Positions 37,684-46,063 of a DNA stretch of 64,000 bases are shown in pieces. Numbering within the stretch: position 1 is the stretch's first letter; every line of letters begins with the position of its first letter. The stretch covers positions 5,026,501-5,090,500 of the forward strand of contig NC_009675.1 in NCBI RefSeq assembly GCF_000017505.1, given 5' to 3'. This DNA is from Anaeromyxobacter sp. Fw109-5 (GTDB lineage Bacteria; Myxococcota; Myxococcia; Myxococcales; Anaeromyxobacteraceae). The translations under genes and the position numbers were made by a program. The notes under the pieces were generated by a model, which was not told the origin of the DNA, searched no databases, and saw only the letters and a program-made list of their open reading frames with translations.

Positions 37684-38286
37684 CTACCGCCGCTCGCGAA
37701 ACCGGATCGCGCTCGCCTGCGCCGGCCGCTTCCCGGCCTTCCCCGCGTAGAAGGCGCGGATCCGCTGGAGGTCGGCCGCCTCGTCGCCGGTCATCGTCAC
37801 GTAGGTGTCGAGGCCCACCCGGCGGGCTCTCCAGTCGATGTAGCCCAGCCCCACCGGCGCCCCGGCCTCCAGGGCGAGCCGGTAGAAGCCGGACTTGAGG
37901 TGGTCCCGGTACGCCCGCGTGCCCTCGGGCGCGATCGCGAGCCACATCCGCGGGCGGCGACGGAGCTCCTCGGCGAGCGCGCCGACGAACCCCCGCGGCG
38001 CGCGCCGGTCCACGGGGATCCCTCCCATGCGGCGGAAGAGCGGCCCGAACGGCCCCCGGAACAGCGTGTCCTTCCCGACGAAGCGCAGCGGCAGCCCCGA
38101 GGCCAGCTTCGCGAGGTAGCCGACCACGAAGTCCCAGTTCGAGGTGTGGGGGTAGACGATGATGATGCACCGCGGCCCGGGGGGCGGGACGATCTCGGCG
38201 CGCCAGCCGGCGAGCGCGAGGAGGCCGCGCGCGAGGAGTCGCAGGGGGCTCGCCGTCCGGGAGCGGGGCGGATCGGGGGGGCTCAT
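37684..38286 (-). CDS. Lysophospholipid acyltransferase-family protein
   Basis: A 200-residue 1-acylglycerol-3-phosphate O-acyltransferase-like protein. The catalytic H-x4-D motif is YPHTSNWDF near residue 50, the acceptor motif is PEGTRAYRDHLKSGFY, and AGAPVGLGYIDWRARRVGL follows. A hydrophobic N-terminus would tether it to the inner membrane. Compared with PlsC it is short, like the small bacterial family that ends glycerophospholipid or ornithine lipid pathways. It is separated from its neighbours by about 50-60 bases and gives no operon clue. Confidence 0.82.
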   Translation of the reverse strand: MSPPDPPRSRTASPLRLLARGLLALAGWRAEIVPPPGPRCIIIVYPHTSNWDFVVGYLAKLASGLPLRFVGKDTLFRGPFGPLFRRMGGIPVDRRAPRGFVGALAEELRRRPRMWLAIAPEGTRAYRDHLKSGFYRLALEAGAPVGLGYIDWRARRVGLDTYVTMTGDEAADLQRIRAFYAGKAGKRPAQASAIRFRERR

Positions 38287-38348
38287 CGCGGCCGCATTGT
38301 AGGACGGCCGCGTACGCCCGGCGCGACGACGGCGGAGCGCGAGCGCGC

Positions 38349-39068
38349 TCAGCGGCGCCGCGCCGCGCGCCGCTCGTCGACCCGCTCGGCCTTGGCGATC
38401 CTGGCCCGCTGCTTCACCGCGAGCACGTAGAACCGCTCGCGCAGCGCCGCGGCCTCGAGCTCGGAGAGGTCGCCGTGCCGGCCGCGCTCCGCCGCGCGCC
38501 GCTCGACCGCCTTCGCGATCGAGATCGCCGCGGCGACCGACACGTTGAGCGACTGCACGAAGCCGTGCATCGGGATGACGTACACCGCGTCCGAGAGCGC
38601 GACCGCCTCGTCCGAGACGCCGCGGTGCTCGTTGCCGAACACGAGCGCCACCTTGCCCGCGAACGACAGCGCGTCCAGCGTCCTCGCGCCCTCTCCCAGG
38701 TGGGTGGCGTAGATCGCGAACCCCTCGGCCTTGAGGTGCGCGAGGCACTCGCCCGTCGAGCTCCAGCGCCGGACGTCCACCCACTTGTCCGCGTTCTGGC
38801 TGATCTTCTTGTTGCGATCGTAGGGCTTCATGGGCCCCTCGATCACGTGGAGCTCCTGGATCCCGAACGCCTCGCAGGTGCGCAGCACCGCGTTCACGTT
38901 CTGCGGATCGCAGAACGCCTCCATCACGACGGTGAGCGTGCGGGTGCGGTTCGCGACGACGGCGTCGATGCGGGCGCGGCGCTCGGGGACGAGGAACCCG
39001 GCGTCGCCGAGCCGAGGCCGCTCGTCGCCGCCCGCGGGCTCCGCCGCCGCCTCGCCGCGCCGGGTCAC
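38349..39068 (-). CDS. SpoU/TrmH-family RNA ribose methyltransferase
   Basis: A 239-residue 2'-O-methyltransferase with the trefoil-knot SAM site. Motifs are VVMEAFCDPQNVNAVLRTCEAFG, LVFGNEHRGVSDEA and QSLNVSVAAAISIAKAVERR. The pattern is closest to the TrmH tRNA Gm18 type, though the exact nucleotide is not provable here. The GTG start at 39068 lies in a GTGA overlap with obgE, so the two are translated together. The C-terminal 40 residues are basic and may bind RNA. Confidence 0.88.
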   Translation of the reverse strand: MTRRGEAAAEPAGGDERPRLGDAGFLVPERRARIDAVVANRTRTLTVVMEAFCDPQNVNAVLRTCEAFGIQELHVIEGPMKPYDRNKKISQNADKWVDVRRWSSTGECLAHLKAEGFAIYATHLGEGARTLDALSFAGKVALVFGNEHRGVSDEAVALSDAVYVIPMHGFVQSLNVSVAAAISIAKAVERRAAERGRHGDLSELEAAALRERFYVLAVKQRARIAKAERVDERRAARRR

Positions 39069-40126
39069 TTCTCCGCCCTCGGCTTTCCGAGCCGCCGGCC
39101 GCGGCCGCCGCGGCGGGGCGCCTCGGCGTAGAGGGCACGCCCGACCGCGTCCATCAGCTCGGGCATCCCCTCGCCGGTGACCGCGGAGACGAGGTGCACC
39201 TCGACCGGCTGCTTGCGGCGCGCGAACGCCTTCCTGAGCTTCTCCCCGGCGGCGCGCGCCTCGGGGACGTCGATCTTCGTGACGGCCAGGATCTGCGGCT
39301 TCTCCGCCAGCGTCGGCGAGTACAGCGCGAGCTCGCGGTTGATGGCCTCGTAGTCGGCCTTCGGTGAGCGCCCCTCCTCCGGGTTCGCGCCCTCGACGAG
39401 GTGGACGAGCACGCGGCAGCGCTCGACGTGGCGGAGGAACTGGTGGCCCAGGCCAGCGCCCTCGTGCGCCCCCTCGATGAGCCCCGGGATGTCGGCGACC
39501 ACGAAGCTCCGCTCGCGCCAGGAGACGACGCCGAGGTTCGGCACGAGCGTCGTGAACGGATAGTCCGCGATCTTGGGTCGCGCGCGGGAGATGCGGCTGA
39601 TGAGGGTCGACTTGCCGGCGTTCGGGTAGCCCACGATGCCGACGTCGGCGAGGAGCTTGAGCTCGAGGACGAGGTCGCGCTCCTCGCCCAGCGTGCCGTC
39701 CTCCGCGTAGCGTGGCGCCTGGTTCGTGGAGGTCGCGAAGTTCATGTTGCCGAGGCCGCCGCGGCCGCCCTTCGCCACCACGAGCCGCTCGTCCGCCGCG
39801 CCGAGGTCGGCGATCAGCTCGCCCGTCGCCGCGTCCTTCACCACCGTCCCGGGCGGCACCCGCAGGACGAGCGGCTCCCCGTCCCGGCCGTTCATGTCCG
39901 AGCCCTGCCCGTGCTCGCCGCTCTTCGCGCGGTGCTCGCGCACGTAGCGGTAGTCGAGCAGCGTCGAGAGCTGCGGGTCGACCACCAGCACGACGTCGGC
40001 GCCGTTGCCGCCGTCGCCGCCGGCCGGGCCCCCGCGCGGGATGAACTTCTCCCGCCGCCACGCCACGGCGCCGTTGCCGCCGTCGCCGGCCTTCACGTGG
40101 ATGCGGACCTCGTCGACGAACTTCAT
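39065..40126 (-). CDS. obgE: Obg family GTPase
   Basis: A 353-residue essential GTPase of ribosome assembly and stress control. The Gly-rich Obg domain (residues 1-158) is followed by the G domain with GYPNAGKSTLIS (G1), DIPGLIEGAHEGAGLG (G3) and AVTKIDVPEA (G4). There is no C-terminal OCT domain; the protein ends with a short Arg/Gly-rich tail. The start ATG has AAGGCGACC just upstream. A terminator-like hairpin sits 24-49 bases before the start, between rpmA and obgE. Confidence 0.96.
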   Translation of the reverse strand: MKFVDEVRIHVKAGDGGNGAVAWRREKFIPRGGPAGGDGGNGADVVLVVDPQLSTLLDYRYVREHRAKSGEHGQGSDMNGRDGEPLVLRVPPGTVVKDAATGELIADLGAADERLVVAKGGRGGLGNMNFATSTNQAPRYAEDGTLGEERDLVLELKLLADVGIVGYPNAGKSTLISRISRARPKIADYPFTTLVPNLGVVSWRERSFVVADIPGLIEGAHEGAGLGHQFLRHVERCRVLVHLVEGANPEEGRSPKADYEAINRELALYSPTLAEKPQILAVTKIDVPEARAAGEKLRKAFARRKQPVEVHLVSAVTGEGMPELMDAVGRALYAEAPRRGGRGRRLGKPRAEK

Positions 40127-40149
40127 GGTCGCCTTGCTAGAAATGCGAA

Positions 40150-40175
40150 CGCCGCGGACCTGATGGCCCGCGGCG
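40150..40175 (-). terminator. Hairpin between rpmA and obgE
   Basis: The arms CGCCGCGG-CC and GG-CCGCGGCG pair around TGAT with one mismatch. Read on the minus strand the tail is TTCGCATTTCT. The HU terminator at 60955-60990 has the same plan and the same GCATTTCT tail. It ends about 12 bases before the obgE ATG, so obgE is reached only by read-through or by another promoter. Confidence 0.6.
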
Positions 40176-40226
40176 TCGACATAGGGTCACCGCTGGTCCC
40201 GACCGCTGCGATGGGCCCGAGCGGCC

Positions 40227-40255
40227 GCTCACCCTGAGCCTGTCGAAGGGTGAGC
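40227..40255. repeat. REP-like palindrome (family A) downstream of rpmA
   Basis: Perfect 9-bp arms GCTCACCCT / AGGGTGAGC enclose GAGCCTGTCGA, the family A loop. It lies 17 bases past the rpmA stop and may assist termination. Confidence 0.65.
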
Positions 40256-40271
40256 CCGTCGAGGCGGGAGC

Positions 40272-40529
40272 TCAAGCCTCCGGGAGGATGGAGACGATAC
40301 GCCGATCGCCCCGGGCGCGGCTGTACTTCACCGTGCCGTCCACGAGCGCGAAGAGCGTGAAGTCCTTGCCCATGCCGACGTTCGCGCCGGGGTGGACGAG
40401 GGTGCCGACCTGGCGGACGAGGATGTTGCCCGCCACGACCTTCTCGGACCCGTAGACCTTGATGCCGCGGTGCTGGCCGGGAGAGTCACGGCCGTTGCGC
40501 GAGGAGCCTTGTCCCTTTTTGTGAGCCAT
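40272..40529 (-). CDS. rpmA: 50S ribosomal protein L27
   Basis: An 85-residue ribosomal protein beginning [19 protein letters not shown], whose N-terminus reaches the peptidyl transferase centre. There is no extra N-terminal segment of the kind cleaved in Firmicutes. It follows rplU by 32 bases in the standard rplU-rpmA-obgE order. Confidence 0.98.
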   Translation of the reverse strand: MAHKKGQGSSRNGRDSPGQHRGIKVYGSEKVVAGNILVRQVGTLVHPGANVGMGKDFTLFALVDGTVKYSRARGDRRIVSILPEA

Positions 40530-40561
40530 TTTCTACTCCGCTGAAGCCAGAGGGGCGCGAG

Positions 40562-40867
40562 CTACGCGCGCACCGCGGTGATGAGGACCTCGGTGTACGG
40601 CTGCCGGTGGCCCCGCTTCTTCGTCCAGCCTTCCTTCTTCTTGCGGAAGTGGACGACCTTCTTGTGCTTGTCCTGGGCGACGATCTCGCCCTCGACCGCC
40701 GCGCCCGAGACGACCGGCGCACCGATCTTCGCCTCGCCGTCGCCGCCGACGAGCAGCACCTCGAAGCTGATCTTGCCGCCGACGTCGCCTGCGAGCTTCT
40801 CGACCTTGAGCCGATCGCCCTGCGCGACGCGGTACTGCTTCCCGCCGGTCCGAATCACCGCGTACAT
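40562..40867 (-). CDS. rplU: 50S ribosomal protein L21
   Basis: A 101-residue ribosomal protein ([18 protein letters not shown] at the start, [12 protein letters not shown] near the end). The ATG at 40867 is chosen over a longer frame because GAGGAGAAG lies upstream and family members start at MYAVI. A strong promoter and a structured leader of about 75 bases precede it. Confidence 0.98.
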   Translation of the reverse strand: MYAVIRTGGKQYRVAQGDRLKVEKLAGDVGGKISFEVLLVGGDGEAKIGAPVVSGAAVEGEIVAQDKHKKVVHFRKKKEGWTKKRGHRQPYTEVLITAVRA

Positions 40868-40879
40868 CGCCTTCTCCTC

Positions 40880-40897
40880 GAAATCTGGGAGGATTTC
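40880..40897 (-). promoter_or_regulatory. Possible L21 leader hairpin
   Basis: In the rplU leader GAAATC and GATTTC can pair around CTCCCA, directly before the ribosome site GAGGAGAAG. The loop bases CTCC are complementary to GGAG of that site. This could be a translational control element, as L21 leaders are in other phyla, but no alignment was made. Confidence 0.3.
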
Positions 40898-40948
40898 CCC
40901 GGCGCGCGGCCGCGAAACGGCGCGCCTCCGGGCCTCCGGAAGGGCGGT

Positions 40949-40978
40949 CATATACGATCGACTCGGCGGGGCTGTCAA
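40949..40978 (-). promoter_or_regulatory. Strong sigma-70-like promoter of rplU-rpmA
   Basis: On the minus strand TTGACA (40973-40978, perfect) and TATATG (40949-40954) are 18 bases apart, about 80-110 bases upstream of the rplU ATG. This is the clearest promoter in the window. Confidence 0.75.
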
Positions 40979-41078
40979 GGAATCCCGAGGCTTGGCTCGG
41001 GTCGCTCCCCTGGTGCGCCTGCCTGCCTAACCGCCTCACATTGCGCGGACCACCCGATCACCGGATCCTGCGCCCACT

Positions 41079-41561
41079 ATGCGCAAGCTCACGCTCGCTC
41101 TCGCCGGAGCGCTCCTGCTGCCGGCGCTGGCCGAGGCGCAGATCCGCGCCTCCGCCGGCATCAGCATCGATCTCCCCGTCGTCCTCCCGCAGCTCGTCGT
41201 GATCCAGCCCGGGGTCCAGGTCGTCCCGGAGTGCGATCACGAGGTGTTCTTCGTCGACGGCTACTACTGGGCCCGCGAGGATCACGTCTGGTACCGCTCG
41301 CGCTCGCACCGCAGCGGCTGGGTGGTCGCCCCGGCTCGGGTCGTCCCCGCCAGGCTCGTGAAGATTCCCCCCGGCCACTACAAGCGCTGGAAGCCCGCGA
41401 AGGGGAAGCACTACGCCGGCCCCGGACGGCCCCAGCCTGCGCCCGCGTACTACCGAGGCCGCGATCACGACCGTCGCGATCACGACCGCCGCGATCGTCA
41501 CGACCACGATCACGACGATCACGGCCACGGCGGCCACGGCAAGCACAAGGGCAAGCACTAG
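41079..41561 (+). CDS. Secreted histidine/aspartate-rich protein
   Basis: A 160-residue exported protein. The signal peptide is MRKLTLALAGALLLPALAEA; the mature part has an aromatic segment (FFVDGYYWAREDHVWYRS) like small YXWGXW-type periplasmic domains, then a basic Pro/Lys stretch. The last 35 residues contain 10 His and a similar number of Asp in DHDRRDHDRRDRHDHDHDD-type repeats, a likely metal-binding tail. At the DNA level the tail comes from GATCACGAC-type repeats. The family is not recognised. It may buffer nickel, zinc or copper outside the inner membrane, which is inference. Confidence 0.78.
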   Translation: MRKLTLALAGALLLPALAEAQIRASAGISIDLPVVLPQLVVIQPGVQVVPECDHEVFFVDGYYWAREDHVWYRSRSHRSGWVVAPARVVPARLVKIPPGHYKRWKPAKGKHYAGPGRPQPAPAYYRGRDHDRRDHDRRDRHDHDHDDHGHGGHGKHKGKH

Positions 41562-41587
41562 CCCGCCGCCGCGACGCTGTCCCCTGC

Positions 41588-41619
41588 GGGCCACGCCGGC
41601 TATCTCACCGGCGTGGCCC
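41588..41619 (+). terminator. 12-bp hairpin containing the MBL gene start codon
   Basis: Perfect arms 41588-41599 and 41608-41619 enclose CTATCTCA. It ends the transcript of the His-rich gene 27 bases after its stop, but its right arm contains the GTG start of the next gene, and the loop contains the -10-like TATCTC. Read-through RNA would hide the start; RNA starting at the GTG would not contain the left arm. Confidence 0.55.
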
Positions 41620-42494
41620 TTCGTGCGCGCGCCGCCCCGGAGAACGCTCCGGGCGATCTCTTCGTCGACGATCGCTGCATCGCCTGCGACACCTGCCGCC
41701 GCCTCGCGCCGGCGACCTACGGCGGCGGCGAGGACGACCGCGCCTTCGTGGCGCGCCAGCCCGCGGATCCCGGGGCGCGGGACCGGGCGCTCATCGCGCT
41801 CGTGTCCTGCCCGGTCGCCGCGATCGGCTCGGACTCCGGCGCGGGCGTGCGCGAAGCATCGCGTGCCCCGCCCGTCGCGCTCGCGCCGGACGTCCCCGAC
41901 GTCCTCGACTGCGGCTACGCGGCGGAGTCCTCCTTCGGCGCGGCCTCCTGGCTCGTGCTGCGCCCGGGAGGCAACGTCCTCGTCGACTCGCCCCGCTTCG
42001 CGGCGCCGCTCGTCGAGCGGGTCCGCGCGCTGGGCGGCGCCCGCTTCATGTTCCTCACCCACCGCGACGACGTGGCCGATCACGCCCGCTGGGCGGAGGC
42101 GCTCGGCTGCGTCCGCGTGCTCCACGCGCGCGACGTGACCGCGCGCACGCGCGAGGTGGAGCTCCGGCTCGACGGCGACGCGCCGGTGCCGCTCGCGGAC
42201 GGCCTCGTCGCCATCCCGGTGCCGGGCCACACCGCGGGCTCGACGGCGTTGCTCTTCCGCGAGACGTACCTCTTCACCGGCGATCACCTGTGGGGCGACG
42301 CCGAGGGCAGGCTCGGGGCGTCTCGCGCGGTGTGCTGGTGGGACTGGGAGGCCCAGACGCGCTCGATGGGGCGGCTCGCGGCCCACCGGTTCGAGTGGGT
42401 GCTGCCGGGGCACGGCCGGCCCTGGCGCGCGCCCCACGCCGCGGCCGCGCAGGCGGCGGTCCGCGCGCTGGCCGCGGAGATGCGAGCGCCCTGA
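41613..42494 (+). CDS. Ferredoxin domain fused to MBL-fold hydrolase
   Basis: A 293-residue protein. Residues 16-75 form a single-cluster ferredoxin with DRCIACDTCRRLAP and ALVSCPVAAI. The remainder is a metallo-beta-lactamase fold in which the usual HxHxDH motif reads THRDDVADHARW, with VPGHTAGSTALLF, FTGDHLWGD and LPGHGRPW following. The altered motif belongs to an MBL subfamily often annotated beside ferredoxins and suggests a changed metal site. GTG 41613 has a -10-like TATCTC 6 bases upstream and no ribosome site, pointing to leaderless translation. The substrate is unknown. Confidence 0.85.
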   Translation: MALRARAAPENAPGDLFVDDRCIACDTCRRLAPATYGGGEDDRAFVARQPADPGARDRALIALVSCPVAAIGSDSGAGVREASRAPPVALAPDVPDVLDCGYAAESSFGAASWLVLRPGGNVLVDSPRFAAPLVERVRALGGARFMFLTHRDDVADHARWAEALGCVRVLHARDVTARTREVELRLDGDAPVPLADGLVAIPVPGHTAGSTALLFRETYLFTGDHLWGDAEGRLGASRAVCWWDWEAQTRSMGRLAAHRFEWVLPGHGRPWRAPHAAAAQAAVRALAAEMRAP

Positions 42495-42533
42495 CGGCGC
42501 GACGTCGAGGCGCGGCCGCCCTCGCCGTGATCG

Positions 42534-43091
42534 CTACATGACCCCCGGCGCCGCCGGGGCCGGCGCGACGCACGCGCCGGCGGAGCAGATCCGATCACCC
42601 TTGCAGTCGGTGTCCTTGGTGCAGCCCGGCGCGGGAGCGCCGTGACTGGACGCGTTGGTCGTCGCCAGCGAGCACTGGGTGACCGCAGCGCGACCTTCCG
42701 CCTCGTCGACGAGGTGCAGGGCGCTCCGCGGCGCCGCGAAGCCCATCTTCACCTCCTGCCACACGAAGTAGTTCTTCCCCGGCTCGGCGGCGAAGACGAT
42801 CTCCGCCGTGTTCTCCGCCTTGGAGATCACGCGGTGCTCGCCGGGAGGGATCGGCAGGTGGAGAAAGGTCTTCGCCGCGGTGTCCCCCAGCCAGGTGCCG
42901 TCGAGCAGGACGCCCATCGACACCGCGTACCCGAACTGCTCGTGGCGGTACACGTAGAGGTTCGCCGTCTGCTGCGCGGGAGCGAACTGCTTGGCCGCGA
43001 GGTCCTGGGCGGGCGGCGCCATCGGCACGTGGGCCGCGCAGCCGGTCGCCATCATCAGGGCCAGGCCGAGTACGAGCGTCTTCCTCTGCAT
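42534..43091 (-). CDS. DUF2846-type lipoprotein with Cys-rich tail
   Basis: A 185-residue lipoprotein with lipobox MATGC (Cys18). The central domain (residues 40-135, NLYVYRHEQFGYAVSMGVLLDG through EPGKNYFVWQEVKMGF) matches DUF2846, a family of unknown function. The C-terminus adds PGCTKDTDCKGDRICSAGAC, a six-residue-spaced cysteine pattern seen in small extracellular domains of myxobacterial surface proteins. The ATG at 43091 has GGGGGAG upstream. It probably faces the periplasm or cell surface. Confidence 0.78.
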   Translation of the reverse strand: MQRKTLVLGLALMMATGCAAHVPMAPPAQDLAAKQFAPAQQTANLYVYRHEQFGYAVSMGVLLDGTWLGDTAAKTFLHLPIPPGEHRVISKAENTAEIVFAAEPGKNYFVWQEVKMGFAAPRSALHLVDEAEGRAAVTQCSLATTNASSHGAPAPGCTKDTDCKGDRICSAGACVAPAPAAPGVM

Positions 43092-43284
43092 CGCTGCTCC
43101 CCCTCGGAGCGTTCGGGTCGAAGAGACCCACGCATGGTAGCACCGGGAGCGAAGGGACACGGAGGGACCAAGCAACGATTTTCGACTGCTCGGGTCCGCG
43201 CTCGCGACGAACGAGCGCGTCGATTGTCGAATCGCGCGGCGAACGAGCACGGAGCCGCGGACGCAGGCACCGCGCCGTACGACA

Positions 43285-43749
43285 TCAAAGACCGAAGTGA
43301 GCCGGCGAGAGCCCCTTCCACGAGCAGTACTCGCGGAGCTCGCGCTTCACGAGGCCCCAGGTCATCGCGAGCAGCACGGCGTCGTCGGCCAAGCCGATGG
43401 GGAACAGCACGTCCGGAACGAGGTCCAGCGGCGAGAGCACGTACGCGACCGCCGCCGCCAGCGCGGCGAGCGACTTCCACGGCACCTTGCGGTAGGAGCC
43501 GTTCGCGTAGTCTCGCAGCACCATCCACAGGAGCCGCAGCTTCGCGCGGAACGCGCCGGGTGTGCGGCGCGCGTACCAGGGCGGCCGCCGCAGGAACCGG
43601 CGCGCCGCCGAGACGCGCTCGGGGAGGCTCTCCGGCGTGATGTCCCTCGCCTCGCGGGCGAGCTCGTTCGCCGCGGCCTCGCGACAGGAGAGGCAGTCCG
43701 CGCTCGAGCCGAGCGGGCGCGCGCAGGCGGGGCAGGTGCGGGTCGCCAT
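43285..43749 (-). CDS. DUF1232 (YkvA-like) membrane protein with zinc ribbon
   Basis: A 154-residue protein. The N-terminus carries a short CPAC...CLSC zinc ribbon (residues 6-22), and the C-terminal half has the DUF1232 signature AVAYVLSPLDLVPDVLFPIG and DDAVLLAMTWGLVKREL. The function of the family is unknown. TAGATT ends 6 bases before the ATG, a leaderless-type start, and no ribosome site is seen. Confidence 0.85.
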   Translation of the reverse strand: MATRTCPACARPLGSSADCLSCREAAANELAREARDITPESLPERVSAARRFLRRPPWYARRTPGAFRAKLRLLWMVLRDYANGSYRKVPWKSLAALAAAVAYVLSPLDLVPDVLFPIGLADDAVLLAMTWGLVKRELREYCSWKGLSPAHFGL

Positions 43750-43755
43750 CGCTCG

Positions 43756-43761
43756 AATCTA
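43756..43761 (-). promoter_or_regulatory. -10 element for leaderless DUF1232 transcript
   Basis: On the minus strand TAGATT (4 of 6 matches) ends 6 bases before the ATG at 43749. Confidence 0.35.
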
Positions 43762-43804
43762 ACGCATCGCGGCGACGCTCGCCGGCCCCCGATCCGGCCG
43801 CCCC

Positions 43805-44704
43805 TCAACGCGCGGCGCGCCGCGGGGTGCGCTCGCCGGGGGGCTCGATCGCAGTCACCTCGTGGAAGCGGCGGTAGTCGACGGCGTGGTCTCCCCGGGG
43901 CAGGACCTTCACGATGTCGCGGAAGCGCGCCTCCCAGCGCAGGTCCTCGGGCAGGTAGGTGCGGCGCGCGTGGATGACGCGGCTCAGGCCCTCGTCGAAG
44001 CCCGAGAGCGTCACGACCAGCTCCGCGTCCGCCGCCGCGAGCGACGCCTCGGTCTCGCCGGAGAGCGGGCTCTCCCGGGTGATGGGATGGACCGCCGTCC
44101 AGGCGTGCGAGAACAGCGCCGAGCCGCCGCGGGCGAGCGGCAGGTCGTGGGCGCGCCGCACCACCTCGCCGTCCTCGCCGGGCTCGTCGCGCACGAGCAT
44201 CACCGAGACCTTGGCGTCGAGGATGTGGCTCGTCCGCTCGTTCGCCATGCGGAACAGGAGGGCCCGCCCGCCCGCGTGCGGGCCGACGACGGCCACCCGG
44301 CTGAAGATGACGCGCGCCGGGATGCGCGAGTACTTGGCGAGGAGGATGCCGGCGCCGATGACCGCGAGGAGCCAGCGGACGAAGGTCTCGACGGCGGACA
44401 CGGCGCCGGCGGCGAGCCACCGTCCGGAGAGGGGCGCGGCGGGCGCGGGCGGCGCGTCCGCGGCGGCGAGCAGGGCGGGCAGCAGCGCCGTCCCCGGCGG
44501 CCACTCCGCCGCGAGCGCGAGGTGGGCGAGCCCGAAGAGCGCCTGCGTGCCGAAGAAGACGAGCGCGTAGATCGTGACGAGGCGGGACCAGCTCCCCGTG
44601 GCGAGCCGGTGATAGAGGTCCGCGAGCGGGCGGCGCCGGAGCCCGATGATCTTCACGCCCCGGCGGGCGTGCCCGAAGACCCGCGTCGAGCCGATGTCGG
44701 CCAT
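43805..44704 (-). CDS. KirBac-type inward-rectifier homologue lacking the selectivity filter
   Basis: A 299-residue protein. Residues 135-290 match the cytoplasmic domain of bacterial inward-rectifier potassium channels (SRVAVVGPHAGGRALLFRMA, WTAVHPITRESPL, YLPEDLRWEARFRDIV). An interfacial helix near 25-35 (PLADLYHRLATGSW), TM1 near 42-62 and TM2 near 103-124 are present. Between them, residues 65-98 are Ala/Pro-rich and have neither a pore helix nor the T-V/I-G-Y-G filter that all potassium channels need. It cannot be a normal potassium pore. It may be a channel subunit, a sensor or a decaying paralogue; the reading frame and cytoplasmic domain are intact. It follows mtnA by 53 bases. Confidence 0.82.
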   Translation of the reverse strand: MADIGSTRVFGHARRGVKIIGLRRRPLADLYHRLATGSWSRLVTIYALVFFGTQALFGLAHLALAAEWPPGTALLPALLAAADAPPAPAAPLSGRWLAAGAVSAVETFVRWLLAVIGAGILLAKYSRIPARVIFSRVAVVGPHAGGRALLFRMANERTSHILDAKVSVMLVRDEPGEDGEVVRRAHDLPLARGGSALFSHAWTAVHPITRESPLSGETEASLAAADAELVVTLSGFDEGLSRVIHARRTYLPEDLRWEARFRDIVKVLPRGDHAVDYRRFHEVTAIEPPGERTPRRAAR

Positions 44705-44757
44705 GCGGGCGCGGATGTTAGACGCAACGTGACGGGCGCCGGAAGGCGCCGGTTTGC

Positions 44758-45767
<1,010 letters not shown>

Positions 45768-45771
<4 letters not shown>

Positions 45772-45983
45772 CGCGACTGCCTCCCCAGCCCCGCGAAGAG
45801 CCGCAGGGCGAAGTAAACCGCCGCCATCGCGGCGGCCGCGGCGGCGGAGAAGCGGCGCTCGATCGCGAGGACGCCCGCGACGATGGCGCAGCCCACGAGC
45901 GCGATGGCCAGGAACAGCCGTGTCGGCCCGCCGGCCGCGCCGGCGCCGGAGGGCCCTGCGCCCCAGCCTGCCCACCTCGCCAT
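45768..45983 (-). CDS. Small membrane protein
   Basis: A 71-residue protein with a Gly/Ala-rich N-terminus and two hydrophobic segments (about residues 23-40 and 47-64). It overlaps the mtnA start by four bases and is 80 bases downstream of gatB. No family is recognised. The overlap is the main evidence that it is real. Confidence 0.6.
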
Positions 45984-46063
45984 TCCCTCGCTCCCGCGCC
46001 CGCGCCAGGGCTTGCTCGCCCGCGCCGGTGCGCGCGGAGCGGTCCACCACCGAGGAGCGGACT

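Noticed and set aside
41466-41550. Short direct repeats resembling a CRISPR or satellite array
   Set aside because: The GATCACGAC units are in frame and code for the His/Asp tail; there are no spacers of constant length.
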